DNA of 64,000 nucleotides from the NCBI RefSeq assembly GCF_964355755.1, contig NC_092679.1:1800001-1864000 (forward strand), written 5' to 3'. Within the stretch, counting starts at the first letter, position 1. Every line of letters starts with the position of its first letter. The position numbers were made by a program, and so were the translations under genes. Below, piece by piece: positions 14,201 to 29,200 of this stretch. The DNA is from Antedon mediterranea (lineage: Eukaryota > Echinodermata > Crinoidea > Comatulida > Antedonidae). The notes under the pieces are model-generated. The model saw only the letters and a list, made by a program, of their open reading frames with translations. It searched no databases and was not told the DNA's origin.

Positions 14201-17200
14201 GTGTCACATAAATTTAGTTTTAGCAAACATCAATATTTTATGATTATTTTACTTGGTATTTTTATGTTTTTAGAATAATTTGAAGTGAGTAAGTTCTATA
14301 TCATGTTATATATCACATTTTATTAGATGAAACCTAATATGCACATAACGTCTATTTCATCAATTTTTCTGCATAAACAGATTTCATATTTTCAAAATGA
14401 ATTATAAATTGAAATTGTACAAGCATATGAATTATTGATGCCAGTTAGCACCAGAGCAGTTTCAGTATTGAATGTGGTATAGTCATATTATACACTTACT
14501 ACAGACTGTGTTCTCGTACATGATTTATAGTGGAACATGTTTAGCCATTTCAATTTGCATATTATACTGATACAGAACTGAAGCTATCGGTAAAATACAA
14601 AGAATATTTCAATTAATTTGCATTTTCATAATGATATAGTATTTCATTTTCCAAAATTAGTAAAAAATAATGAATTATTTATTATTTATTTACTACTGTA
14701 GAACCGTTATTTAAGAGGTCACCTTAGAACTCAAACAAAGGGTGTGTCCCCTTTAATAATACTTCAAGTTGAGGGTTTCTCTTTCACGAAAAAATTACAA
14801 TTTTTTTTTTACGAGAAAGTGACAATCGTATTGTCACCTCTTTAAATATGTATTTGTTTATTTACTTACAAAATGACAAGTATCCTGATTTGAATGTACA
14901 ATATTCTCAAATTGAAATTTGGCAAACATTTTTAATGTAATCTGTATAAGCAGAGTAAGCAGTAATGAGTATGGAAGGATTCTTAAATATTCTTTAATAT
15001 TATTTTAGCAAGATTAACAAACTATAGCTTTACACCAAGTACTGTACATTAACTGTATTAACACAATAACCATTAAAAAGTGGACCTACCTACTTGTTTT
15101 GTGTATATAGTAGTAATAGTATGCTATATCATTTTTTTTAAACAACGAATCAATATATCCGTGTATGTGGTTTTATTTGTTATATTTTAAAGAGCGCTTA
15201 AAATATCAGAAAATCTAATAAAAAATGAGGTTATTTGCTTTGTATAATATAGGCCAAAAACCCAATAAAATATTCTACATAGGCAATAATTAAAGATAAT
15301 ATTGTTATTGAATTTATATCATATGATATCTGATATGATATTATTTATTGTCGTTTTAACAAACAAGGAACAAATGAAATTTGATTGGTTGGTTTACTAT
15401 TTCATTTACATTGGCAACTGTTAAACATAGATTGTATTTTACTGTAAACTAAAGATGATAAATATTTATATTTACTGTTATACTATATCCACAAACACAA
15501 AAGTACTATTTCAAATGACATTTACAGTAAGACAATATCCTGCACACTCTGATATTCTAAAATATTCAGTATCACATTTATTCATTGAATGAATCAAAAT
15601 CAGATGGCATATAATAAATCTGGAACTAATTATCAAGTTCCTATAACAGCAAATTTGATAGGAAACGTGTTTTTGACATTAAACTAGGCATATGCTATGT
15701 GTGAATTAATACGCTATTTGAAAAACCATTTAAAAATTATCCATCATTTGAACATATGCAAATTTTGTCACTCAACAGAGTTGATGAAAGATAATGAGGT
15801 CCGATTCAAATGACAACATGCTTCGCATTTTAAAACTTGGTATTTTTTCATCCCTTCATCATGTGACGATGGTATTCATCTTGCGAGGAATTCTAGGTCA
15901 TGTGATTGCCTGCATGCCAACACTGTTGATTGTTGCCATAGCGATGTATATTAAAGATTGTTGTCACGGTGATTGCATAGCATCTTCTGATGTCTTTATA
16001 TGTGCATTATCTTTTGGTTTCTTTGGTTGACTCTTCTAAGATTACCACAAATACAAATAAACCAACTCATCTTATATTGTAAAGCATCTCGGATTACGTT
16101 AGTTGGAATTAAAACGAAGAAGGCATTTCTCTTTTCATATCATCCCTGTAATTTGCCTTTCTATCTTTACATACCTTAATCTAGTTTTGTTTCTATTTTA
16201 GAAATAATTTGTTTTATGTTATTTTGGAATCAAATGTTATAACCATAAATAACATTTGAACTTAAGATATCATCAAGAAGAATATTTATTTATGGTTATC
16301 AATATTAGTACATAATATACTTAATATTATGTAATTTAAGATATCAAATGCCAATTTTACTGAATGTTTTTGTGCGTCTCTATTTTATCATCTAGATCTT
16401 GATTTAATACACAATTAACAATTTATTTTAATCGTCACATTTTATTGTAAGCAAAATTTTAATCTTGATATTTTTCATTTTAAAATTTTTTATTGTTAAC
16501 TAGTAATTGATGTGTGCGTCATTTGAACATGTTATGTTATTGACCTTCGCAATATAAATCAATAAAATATAATTATTTTAGAAATTGGTAAACAAATTGT
16601 CAATCATAATTTTTTTTAATAATTTCAGACATTAGGAAAAGGGTCGTTGTGGTGCGTTGACCCAGAGTATCGTCCCAACTTGATGCAAGCATTGCGAAAG
16701 ACACCGTACCATCCGTATCACTACGCTGTCCCGTATAGCCCGTACACACATCATGCTCCACTTACAGCTATTTCTAGGTAAGTCTACTTGGTACTTTTGT
16801 CCAGTATCATGGGAAAATTTTACAATATAGCATCCCATGTTATCACATGTGATACCTATCATTGAAGGTAAGGTAATAGGTTAGGTTAAGGTTGATTATA
16901 CTATATGAAACACATGAGATACTGTATCACTGAATTTGCCTATGCACAGTTATCTATGTCAATTCTCCACACCAACTGAAGTCATATTTCTTCTTCCATA
17001 TTACACTAATTATTACACAAATGAGCTATTTTCAAGTTTATTTTAATATTTAGGAAAATGGACAAAAAAACCATTTAAAAAGTTGAAATGTTTTGAAGTG
17101 ACAAATTATGTCGTTAGTTTGTGCTAATAGCTTTCATAACAAAGGCCTAATTTATTGTCTTTGGCAACAGATGATTAAACTGTCCATCAGTTTCATTCAC

Positions 17201-20200
17201 TGAGAAATTATATATTTATTCAGTAAATATTGTTTGATCCATTTTTGATTGATAAACCATCTGTTTCCATGGCGAATGTTAAACAAAATTCCAATTGAAT
17301 CTTCAACTCTTCAAACAAATACATGCTGGTTGCCATGGTAAATAGGTAGAAGATGCTATCACTTCAGAGACTATCATATTGCTGGTTGCCATGGTTATAT
17401 CATATTGCTATCTAAAGTATTATTTACATGGCAACAAATGGAGGGATTTAAAAGAAAATGGCTGACAACGGTGCAAATGTCTCGTATAATAGTGTAGTTT
17501 TAAATATAGAACTAATGCAATTATATATTATTACCAATTGTAGGCATTTTGATGTTTTAACTTTTAAACATCTTTCATCCAAAACTGATAGTGGAAAGAA
17601 TTGTATCCCAACCAGATTTATTCGTTTGTGGAATACACTACTGGTCAATATTAAAGATGCCTTTGTTTGCGGAAGTTGGGTACAATTTAAAAACATGTTA
17701 ATGTTCCACTTTAAAAATACTATGCCTCTTTAATGTATATAATTATGGTATTAATATTACATATTTACATTGTTTTATGTTTTAATGTATGCTTTGAGTG
17801 CTGGTGTATGGCGACAATGGTCCTTCTTGCCACTCCTTGGCACACTTAAACTTTATGTGTTGTTTTAATGTTGCTAAAATTAATAAAATAAATAATTATT
17901 ATTTGGCACATATTGAAATTGTTTTAGTAAAACAAATTATTATTATCGGTATCATCGGTCTATTCTACAGTAGCCAACCATCTTAAAATCAAATAATTAA
18001 AGTTGATTATTACATTTTCACAATATAATTTAACTATAATCTAGTATACAGTTATATAATGAGCGTTAATGGTAACCTTAATTACCGTTAATTGGACTTT
18101 ATTCATTTTTTAGAAATATTTTTTAAACAAATGTTATCTGACTGTAAATATGATGTATTACTGTAACTTAATTAGTAACTTATTTTAAGCCTGTATATAC
18201 TGTTTTCTTATATTTTATAAAACCCATAATTAAATATTTGTTTACATGTACATCAATAAACACAACAAATATGGCTTTCTCTGAATTTAGGAATTTACAT
18301 GATAACATAATATAAAGCAGAATAATAGTTGAAGTTATTAACTTTAGTTGAATTAGACGATACCCCTGAGTGATGGTTTATATTATTCATTAATTCTAAT
18401 GCCTGCTATGCTTTCTAACATAAATATTTGTTAGCTTCATTATCATGTACAAGAGTTGTCCAACACTAATTCGTTCAGAAACAGATCATGTTTATCCTTT
18501 TTTAATGATATGATGTAATCAAGTTTCTAGATGTTAAATGCTAATGTTAAAACAACGATCTATTATTCTTGTTACATAAATTTTACATAAATTTTACAAT
18601 TTTTATATCCAAAATAAAATCCATCAGTAGTACAATGGTTTTCGAGATTGTATAATTGTGTCTTGTTTTATCCCTGTAAACTGTACTAAAAGAGGTGGAT
18701 TTGTATCTGCTTGTTTTATTTAATTAATTGTTTTGTTCTTCTTGTAGCATGCCAAACCGATTCCACATTATCCCTGCATTTCATGGCCAAGCTTTTCCAA
18801 GTAAGTATAATTATATTAAATAATTTTCAACTATCATGATTTTGGTAGAAATTTTCTTGTTAATGCATTTTATTCGCGCGGATCACCTATTCCATCGAGG
18901 TGACGAGATAACCTACAGTACTTGGGGTTTTGGTTTGTGTTGATAATACAGTAAAGGCTGAACAAAATTTTCCAGTTTTTTTCAGATTAATAGGTTTTTA
19001 TAAAGTTGATATGGCCTTGGTTTAGAATGAATATAGTGATTGACTTATAACACTGAGCCAGGATTTGATGGGTATTTGTCTCTTGTATAAGATTTTCCTG
19101 AGGGTATAAGTTGTTCATGTAGAATAATTGCCTAAGTAATTGGATTGTCAGATTAGGTCAAACTGCAAGTCAGCAGTGGTTAAGCTTTGACTTACAGTTA
19201 TATAATGTAGCTACATAAAACCAGCTATGAGAGGCCGCGGGTAACTGAAAGTCAGCAGTGGTTAAGCTTTGACTTACAGTTATATACTGTAGCTACATAA
19301 AACCAGCTATGAGAGGCCACGGGTAACTGAAAGTCAGCAGTGGTTAAGCTTTGACTTACAGTTATATAATGTAGCTGCAGAAAACCAGCTATGAGGGGCC
19401 ACGGGTAACTGGAAGTTAGCAGTGGTTAAGCTTTGACTTACAGTTATATAATGTAGCTGCAGAAAACCAGCTGTGAGGGGCCACGGGTCCAGGATTTTTT
19501 AAGCAGAAAATAGTTAACATATATTGTTAATAGCCTGTCAAAAATTAATATCCAAAAGTATTTAATGATTTCATGTTACTATTTAAAGGGAGAGCGTGTA
19601 CATCCTAACAATAAAAACATAGTTCTGTCAAGGATAGGGACGAGGCCAGTCATAATGGTAGTGTAGGCACATGTAAAATGAAATTGAAACAGTTCCAAAT
19701 ATAATCAAATTTGATAAACAAAATGTCTGCGAAATACCTGTACATCGCTTTTACTTTAGAATGTTGAAACTGTACATGTTTTCTTGGAAATACGAGGAAT
19801 TCATTCCACTTAGATACCCTCCATTGGCCTCAAGTTTGCGTGCTTACAAGCATACAAAATCAAATAGAATCAATCCCTTTTTATCTACGTCCTTTGTTTT
19901 CAATACTATTGTATGGTTTTTATGGATAATGACCTTTTGTAGGTAGTAGAGTGAATTGCAGTATGTTTCATATTAATGATACTATATATAGCTGTCTTGG
20001 GAACCAACAGATTCGGTGTGGCATCATTCAAATCATTACATTCATTAATGACATACTATGCTTCTTTATAATGTCAACCAATGAATCTTGAATTATTTCC
20101 ATCTTCACTTTAAAAAAAAAGCAATACCAAATTTAATACATAAAGGATTAAAAAAGGGAAAGTAAATGCCTAGTATTACATTGCAGCATGTTTTACAACT

Positions 20201-23200
20201 ATACTGAATTCAAGTAACATTTAACAAAAATGAATATGTAACCCGTGATTTTAATTACATCTGTTTATGCTTGCACACACAGCTAAATGACATATCAAAA
20301 GAATAAAATTAACTCTCAGAATGCATGCAATTATAACAAAATTGCTGTATGTTAATAGAATGCTGCTCTTCCGCAATTAATTTCAACATTCGTAGTGTAA
20401 ACGATAAAATTGTCCACCCAAGACGATTGCGAGTTTGAAAAACAATTGTGCGTGGATATTAACCGTGTTTACGTTAATCAACTGATGTTGCTTAAGCAGC
20501 TCTTTTAGTTAGATTAGGTAACACAATCTAAAACAACCATTAATGGCGTTCTTCGACATTTTAAATTATACAGCATGCCTGTAACCAGGATGTTTGGAAG
20601 GGGGATCCCTTTTTCCCAAAGCAGGGGAAAATGTAAGTGAAAGCAAGCACTATAGATTAAAGATGTATTGTCCCTTTAAACACAAAAAAATGAAGGTCAA
20701 AATATTCTAAATTTAAAGTGGCCATATCAAAGTAATATTAAAGTTATCCACTTTAAGTCGAAAATTTGAGCCAAAAACAACAAGTTTACGTAATTAAAAG
20801 GTAAATTAGTTTGATTACATTTCATCTGGAAAATCGTCACGAGCGAAAGTAAACAAAGATTTCAAACCATGAGTACGCATTATGCATATGCTAAATTAGG
20901 ATTGTTTACAACTCGTCACGGCTAAAAAGGTATTTTCACACAGATTATGAGGAAGTTTTATGATTATGCATACAGAGTAGCCAAACAAGCGCGTTTCATT
21001 ATGGGATATGTTTTGATTGAAAACTTTGACTGGAAGTCAAAGTTATTTTTTTAACAAAAAAACGTCTGTATTTCAGTTAAATTTTTTTTTTTTCGAAAAA
21101 TTTTTGGTGATAGTTAATAACTATTATGATACTTCAAAACGACCCACCTTTTTTCGAAATCTTTTATTTTTTATTTTTTTGGAATTAGTCAAAGGGACAA
21201 TACATCTTTAAAGCACGTTTTCAGGCTTTCAGTAGCATAGTTGACTTTTCTTGCTGGTTATACTGGTTTGAAAAGGTGTGAGTTTGTTCGAAGTTGCGCA
21301 GTACTGTCATTCTGATACTAGTCGTACTTGTACAAGTCACATGACCCACTAATCACATTTATTTATATCTCATTTTCATCAAAGTGACGAATTAAATTCT
21401 AGTTATATATTATATTTGTGTTTCCGTTATTGTGTTAACTTTGTACGCGACAAGCACCATTATTTCCACTTGTGTTGTGGACGAATAAAGTTATCTTATC
21501 TTATAAACAAGAACAACAAACAGTACATACAACAAGTTTTCTTTCATTTCATCAACATCATACATCGTTCTAAAGCTCTGTCTACACTATCAAACATTAT
21601 GTGACAAAAAAAATGTGGTGTTTGGATATATGGACATGATGGACATATCGGTACCATATTTACGCATATCACTACCAAATTTGGACACATAACACTTTTT
21701 TGTCAAACTAGTTTAATAGTTCAGACAGAGCTTAATAAGTACCAGCATGTTTGTAGACCACCAGTCTCTCAAATAAATAATATGTAAACATGTGATATTT
21801 TATCTGCCTTTTTTTGAACATCTTGTAGTAAGTGTCCTTCAGTACCCTTCTGAATTCCGATTGTTTTGTCTTTTCTTGCTTGTCATAGTTCTAAATACAA
21901 AAGAAGATTATAGTCAATGGTTTTACGAAAACTGTCACACATAGTATTATATTGTCATTTATTAATGAATATTTGGCAAAAAAAAACTATGTTACTAAAT
22001 TTGAAGAATATTGCTAATTGGTGAATGTAGGTTAAATCCTTTGTTAATTACAAAATGTACTGTACATTATGAATACTAAATACACCAACAATAGCAATCA
22101 ATCACATGTTTCTAGAATTTAATATTCACGGTTTTATTAATATAAAAAGTAAACACAAATTTATTTCTATTGCATCGTGATAGACAATAAAGAATGCTGT
22201 TTACTGAGATACTTAGTCTACTGTAAGACTGTGTTAATATAACCATTAATATATGATCATACGTACAGAACAAATATAATGTGAATCGTAAAGACGTCTC
22301 CGTGAAGATTGGTTTCCACGGTAGCAACCACAAACATTGTACATGATGAAATAAAAGCAATCAAATAGTCGGCTATGCCAAAGATAAGACATTATGATTG
22401 GCAACAGTTACGCTCTTTGTTGAAGTTTAATGCGTGCAACATTTCATCGTGTTGTATAAACAATTGATGATAATCTATTCTACACAAATTACTCTTTATT
22501 CAATGCGCGAACAAAGAAAATATTCATTTTATTGTTCGTATATGTTCCAAATAAAATAATTATTACTCAATATTAATTTGTAACCATGAACTGGTGAGTG
22601 TTACTGTCCTTGTTGTTGAGAGGGTGCCACTAATCTAGTTAACCTTTATAAAAGATTGGCTGAGTATTGTTAAAGAGACTATTATCCTGATGTTGACAAT
22701 GAATGGCCATTCTCTTTCAAGTAGCCAAGTATGTCAACATTCATTTTATTATACTGTTACAATTATCTCCCTAAGCTAATGTTTACTTGGGTTGTATATC
22801 GGTCTTTACTTTTCGCTTTTGATAGTAGCACGTGGTGTTGAATAGAGGGTAATTTATATATACAGTACTATTAAGGATAAAGATATATTATGTCTAGTAT
22901 ACAGTGGTATCACTAATTTACCAGAAAAATAGTATTGAACAATTTGTAGCTTCCGGCTAGGTTTTTTTTAAAAAGCCGGTATTTGATCAAATGTTTTTGT
23001 TATGGCTATGGTAATTATGTGTTCATGATCAACGGCTTAATGTCCCATCTGATGGATGTAGCTGAGTGTTTGTACAACATTTTGTCTAAATGACCATCTA
23101 ACCATAAACACTAAATAAATGCTAACTAAATAAAATGAATCTTTTTCTTTCTATAGGTCACTTGGCATTGGTTGAACGCATACTGAGTGGACGAATGGAC

Positions 23201-26200
23201 AGAAACCTGCATGACCATGGTATTGACCCAGGTACAGTATTTATTCTTCTGTACATGCTCACACGTTCCGCAGAATGACTTTTGACTTGACAGCTGAGTA
23301 CACGAGTGGCGCTTCACGTAAACGAAATGTGTCATTATATCTAGAAAGTCCAAACGTCTTTGTTCTTAGTCAAATCTAGATAAATTACTGACGAAAAGTT
23401 TGATTTTATTTTTGTGTTTCCTTTTCCAGTTATCAACATTCTACAAATGATTTCACAACTTTAGAAAATCCCAAAATATTCAGAATCTTAAAATCTAAAA
23501 ATAGAAATTATAAAATTAATAATATTTATTGATCTCGTTTTCTGTAGATGTTTCAATATTTGTTAGTTTACTCGTATTGTTAATAAATATTAAATAATAT
23601 ATAATATAAATAAAAGAATATTTTATTTGATGTCTAAAATATAAATCTATATTGGAACATCATAACAACAAAGATAAATCATTTTTAAATTAATGCGAAT
23701 ATTATTATAAATAGTAAAAAAAAATATTTGTATTGATTTCCTATTCCCAATTATTCAGAAGTTGCTAAAAGACGGTTATTGAATTATTCTGGCATTCCTA
23801 TGAAATGCTCGAAGGCGAGAAACCGTTCTCGTGCACTTAAAAACGTTGCGATAGGTGCATGATTGTAGACAGGAATATAATCTGTTAAAAGCTTTGGATT
23901 TGAACGCCTGTCTACCTTAGAAATGATAGTTTATTTGCTTTAAAATATAATTGTCATATGAAGGTTGTATTTAACAAAAATGAAGCTTAAATACTTTTCA
24001 ACACACAAATTTTATTTTGTAAATACAGTTAGTAACCCATATTAAGCAGACACCACTGGGGAAAAACAAAGAGTATACTGTACCTAGGTTTGTCTCTGAA
24101 TAAGTAGGAGTTAGTGTAGTGCTGTTAAAACATATATTGCTTCTTGTGTTGGTTTCATAGGAAGTGTCTCCTTAATAAGGGTGTCCCCAGGTTGAGGTTT
24201 TAGTATATATTCAAGAGAATCCAATCTTGAGTTGCCATATGTTTAGAGATGTTGACCAATCATAGAGTTTTTACTCTTCAATTTATAGAAAAACATTCCG
24301 AATTATAGAGTTCACAAATTTGCTGCATAAATTTTACTTTCAATATAAATAGTTATTATTCATGATAAATTAAGATCCATCGATGACGTACAAACCATGA
24401 AACATCTCAGAAAATTCATAAAATGTTTCATAATGTGAAAGGATGTCAGAGAGCAGGTGGCAGTAATTTTTTATTATAACTTGTTCAAACATTTGTACGA
24501 TAATGATATCGCTATCGCTCGAATATTTCTCTCAAACTTGTCTGTTTCTACTGATAATATACATCACATTAATGATTAGTCCAATTAAAGTAACCAGCCA
24601 TTTGTCTTATCATTTTTGCTATACAAACAAAAGACTATTCGCAGTTGTCGATTTATAAACCAAAGTGTGTATTCATTTCAAATTAGATGAGTAAAAATAA
24701 TACGGAATATTAATTCGTGCATATTTGATAATACTAATGAAAACACTGGCAATCGTAACAACCGGCCAGCCGCTCGAAAAGCATTGATTTTTGTATTGCA
24801 TTACCATGGCAACATATCCCAAGGTAATCCAGGTGTGAACCGACCCGTTGCCATGTCGATCGATGCGTTATTTAATTACCATACGTGTACGAGGATTACC
24901 GATACGGTAAAAGCAGTAACTGAAAGATTGAGTGACTGGGCCATCTGGTGTTATGTCAGAGCTGAACCAGAGCTTCTGAATCGCTCAACCGTTAAGAATG
25001 GGTATTGATTGACTGACGAGGAAGAGAATAGAAACACTAAATGGTTTATACGTAGTCTTTTCTAAGGCGATTGATTTTAAGTGTGTTTCTGTCACATATC
25101 TAAGTACACTGAAGTGTGAAATGACTGTGATTGGCTGAAAGCATCTACATAAAACATAAAAATCAAATAGTAAATGTGAAAATTATAATGAATTTTAGGC
25201 GGCTAGACAGGGTCCAGATTAAAGATCCAAAACATCATTTTCAAGCTGCTATGCCCAGATATTTGAATGCCCAGATATTTTTTTCCCTTTCATGTTTGCG
25301 AGCTGCATCAATAATGAAAAAAATACAGTAATGGATTTTAGGTGGCCAGAAGTGGTCCAGATTAAAAGTCCAAAACATCATTTTCAAGCTGCTATGCCCA
25401 GATATTTGAATGCCCAGATATTTTTTTCCCTTTCATGTTTGCGAGCTGCATCAATAATGAAAAAAATACAGTAATGGATTTTAGGTGGCCAGAAGTGGTC
25501 CAGATTAAAAGTCCAAAACATAATATTATTTAAGCTGCTATGCCAAGATATTTCCCCTCCCCCCTGCCTTTTTCATTTTTGCGAGCTGCATCATTAATGA
25601 AGGGAATGAACATGCTGTCCTATTGGCAGAATAGATTAGGTATTTGATACTCTGTTAAATAGATAGCATATTTGATACACTTTGTCTATATCAATCCATT
25701 AAGTACATGAAACATGTAATATGTATAGCTACTCCTATTAAGACCATTATCTCAATGATAATATTATGAGCTACTTTCAAGTGTCTATACACTGTATGTA
25801 AAAAAAAAGCATTTGAATATATTATTATATTTAGGTTTTCTTTTAAATTTTTTATCTATAAAAAATATATTATTTCAATGAACTTTAACACTACTGTACA
25901 CTAACCTCTTCTGTTTTTATTAAACTTAATTTAAATATCATTTTTTAAATAATACAAAAAATATATATTGAATAAATTGAAATATATCAATTATATAATA
26001 ATGTATGAATAAATATTATTACAAGAGCTAATGTTTATCACATTATGCGATGTAGATTACTATGTATTGTCAAAGTGCGCGCATAAGCGTTGAAATAATC
26101 TTTAAGAAAAATCCTTAAATAAATGTTTAAATTTGAGTAAAGTCTGATAAAACGTTTATAAACGGCTTGCGTAGAGTATACCTAGCATTCAGACAGTTTC

Positions 26201-29200
26201 GGTTGGATTTACCATAAGCGCATTTATTACTTTTATCCATACTCTGTTGTCATGGTTACTATAAAACACGATATAAACATCACTTAAAGATGTTTGTTAC
26301 AGATTGTGGCGATGGGATCGCCGTTAAGAGCCTTCGCATGAATGATATCTATCCGTAGAATATTTTATCTGATTGAATTGCGGTCTGTGACTTTTTATTT
26401 TCGGTTTATAATGAAAATAATGTTGACATCAATATTCTGTTGACATTTAAAATAAAAAGTTAATTTTGTGATAAAAATATTTGTAAATAAAATGTAAAGT
26501 TAACAATATTTTTTTATGTGCTTATTGTAAATGCCATCTTTATGAAAATTTCAAAAAATCTTTAGTTGAATTTGTATTTTGTTTGAAAGGTTTAAACAAT
26601 AATTCATTGATTATTAATTTACAAAAAAAACAACTTACAAAATTGAATATATGTCTTACAAAGCAACAACGGCACTCATTAAAGTCTAAAAATATTTTCA
26701 ATTGTTTCTGCGAATGGTTTTTCTGGCCATTTTGATTACAAAACTGCCTTTTTATAGGCCATTACGCATCCAAGTTTATACACAGAGATAAATGATTAAT
26801 TGGCAGTATACAAGGGTACTACTGTTTGGCTGCAAAGACAGCTATGGCCTGGATTTTAAACTGTGACCCTTAAAAGCTTGGTAGTTCTGAGAATATTGGC
26901 CATTATAGACTTAATGTTATTATATCGTATATTTGTCAGCATTTTAGTTCAAGGGTGAAAAATTTGTACTATATTTTAATTTTAAAGGGATGAGTGTTTA
27001 TTTACGAAATTCTTAAAGCTGTCCCTGTTTAACTCAATCATTCTGTAACAAGTTTTTTAGGGTAGAAGTTGCGCTTTTGGGTCTGTGTAGGGGAATTTTT
27101 TGAAAAACATGATACTTTCACGAACATTGTTATCAGACGGTGTCCAGTTTCGTTGGCTATCTAAATTCGTAAACATGGCCTATGTGAATAATTTGACTTA
27201 ATCATGTTTTGCGTTATTTTTTCAGAGGTTGAAGTTGATGCTGCCGCTACCATGATGATGTTTAAGACACGGCCAGAAGACAGATTAGAACAACGTTAGT
27301 ATACCCTAACAAATTAATAGTTATTTCAAATTATGTCAACTCTTTAATTATTTAAGCGTGTGTAGGTAGCTTAATGTGGGTTGTACTTTGTTTAGATCAT
27401 CTTCAGTAAATCTCCTTAAATATTTATTGTAACTTAATTATGTATGTAGGTTAAATAGTGATTTTATTTTAAGCATCCATGATTCGTAAGATCTGTCTAC
27501 ACTTTATGTGACAACAAAAATGTGATGTGCCCAAATATAGATATGATGATGTCGTATCACTACCATATTTAAACATATCACTACCATTATTTGGTCACAT
27601 CAAACTTCTGTTGTAAAAATAGTTTGATAGTGTAGACAGAGAATATATTCTTATAATTTATAAGCGTTTGCTTAGTTTATGTCAGTCTTTTATTAAAATA
27701 ATCTGTTGTAATTTACAATAAGCTTAAAGCTATTTAATCAGAACAATAGACGTCCATGTAAATGACTTATAGACAGGAAGAAAGTGATTTTCATTAGATG
27801 AATAAAGTACAGCCCACTAACAATAACATCATTCATATCTTCGTTTATATAATCTAATTGAATGATTTATGTTTCTGTAGCCAGTTTTTTACAGAAATAA
27901 GATCACTAAAAAAAAACCACAAAACTATAAATATAAAAAAAAAAGTGTGATGTGCCCAAATATTGTAGTGATGTGCACAAATATGGTAGTGATATGACAT
28001 CATCATGTCAATATTTGGGCACATCACATTTTTTTTTTCACATAAAGTTTGATAGTGTGGACAGAGATTTAGATATAATACTGGATGTATTGTTGTATAG
28101 TTTTTTTTAATATTATAAATACATCTATTTGGTTACATAAGGGAAAAGAGTGATGCTTACATCATAAATTTATAATCTTTTTCCAAATGTTTTTTTTCTG
28201 CTGTGAAAATTTGATAAACCTCACAAATTTTGCAATTGCAAATGGTTGTCTACAGTTGTACTGTGATACACATCATTAGTATGGATTGAGTGGCCTTTTT
28301 ACATTTATTTGTTAAAGTGTCGTAATAACTGCGCAAACTTTATATCCTTTTCACAGCATGTACTATAGCGAATACTAATGTAAAATAAATGTGCTAAATT
28401 GTCATTACTTTGTGCACTTAACAGATGATAGGCTGACGTCACCGCATCGGGCACTGTCCATGAAAACACCTCTATCCAACTCAATAGTCCTACCAAATGG
28501 TCTTGTGTTAATGAATGCTAAGCTCGGGGCTATCGAACGCAAGCCTACGCTATCGGATTTAGCAGATATGGCACTTACGGAGTCGTATCGAAGGAGGTAG
28601 GTATTATTAAATGAGTGAACTCTAGAGGGCACTATAGGTCAAAGTCTTTAAGAATGACCTATTTGATGATGTCAAATATATGTCAATTAGTTTGTTTGAT
28701 AATTTAAATTGATTTATCTTGATTTTAGCCATCTGTTTTGCAACAATAAACATCATCGTCCTCTTCTGTTGTCATTTGGTTTTCTTGTATATATACAGAT
28801 GTCAATGGACTGACCTAGATACTAAGTTATATTATTTTTACTTAATTGTCTCGTTTCTTTTTTAGGAGTGGCAATCCTGACAACTGCATCCCATCACCTG
28901 CACCAGCAGAGGATCATACCTATAGTATTGGCTCAGCTGTACGCAGGGCAATCCCATCTGCAGCTCTACCTACCGAGAAGGGTTACACTGCTTCCGAGGA
29001 AGACCCAATGGAGAGTGACATAAGTGATTTCGAGAGTGTCGGTACCGAATCCGAAATGGAGGATGAGGACGAATCCTGCGGACTGGGTGATAGCGGATAT
29101 GGTTGTGGGTTCCGTGGCGAACTGAAGGTTCGTCTACCGATCAAGAAAAGAACAGTGTCTGGTTCTCCGGTGGCCATGCAGACAGCGGATTCAGCAGCTG

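Larger units (their letters stand above)
8295..16628 (+). other. foxn2/3: FoxN2/3 intron 1 (8.3 kb)
   Basis: This intron splits the forkhead domain. It contains a truncated family A MITE, a TA-flanked pogo-like element, a tandem duplication with tRNA-like genes, two more inverted-repeat elements and five groups of X-box-like motifs. The intervals 13800-15780 and 15975-16628 are AT-rich with no feature I can name, apart from a diverged repeat near 14700. Confidence 0.85.
16778..18747 (+). other. foxn2/3: FoxN2/3 intron 2
   Basis: It contains X-box-like motifs at 17263, 17329 and 17385 and a LINE 3' fragment (17455-17905). The remainder is AT-rich with nothing recognised. Confidence 0.8.
18801..23156 (+). 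other. foxn2/3: FoxN2/3 intron 3 (4.4 kb)
   Basis: It contains an 82-bp tandem repeat, a TTAA-flanked MITE, a LINE tail and a family A MITE. The remaining stretches are AT-rich with no feature recognised. Confidence 0.8.
27295..28424 (+). other. foxn2/3: FoxN2/3 intron 5
   Basis: It holds two family A MITEs (27489-27643 and 27943-28068). Nothing else is recognised. Confidence 0.8.

Noticed and set aside
19161-25612. Possible CRISPR-like or satellite arrays
   Set aside because: The tandem arrays have no spacer structure and the genome is eukaryotic; they are simple tandem duplications.
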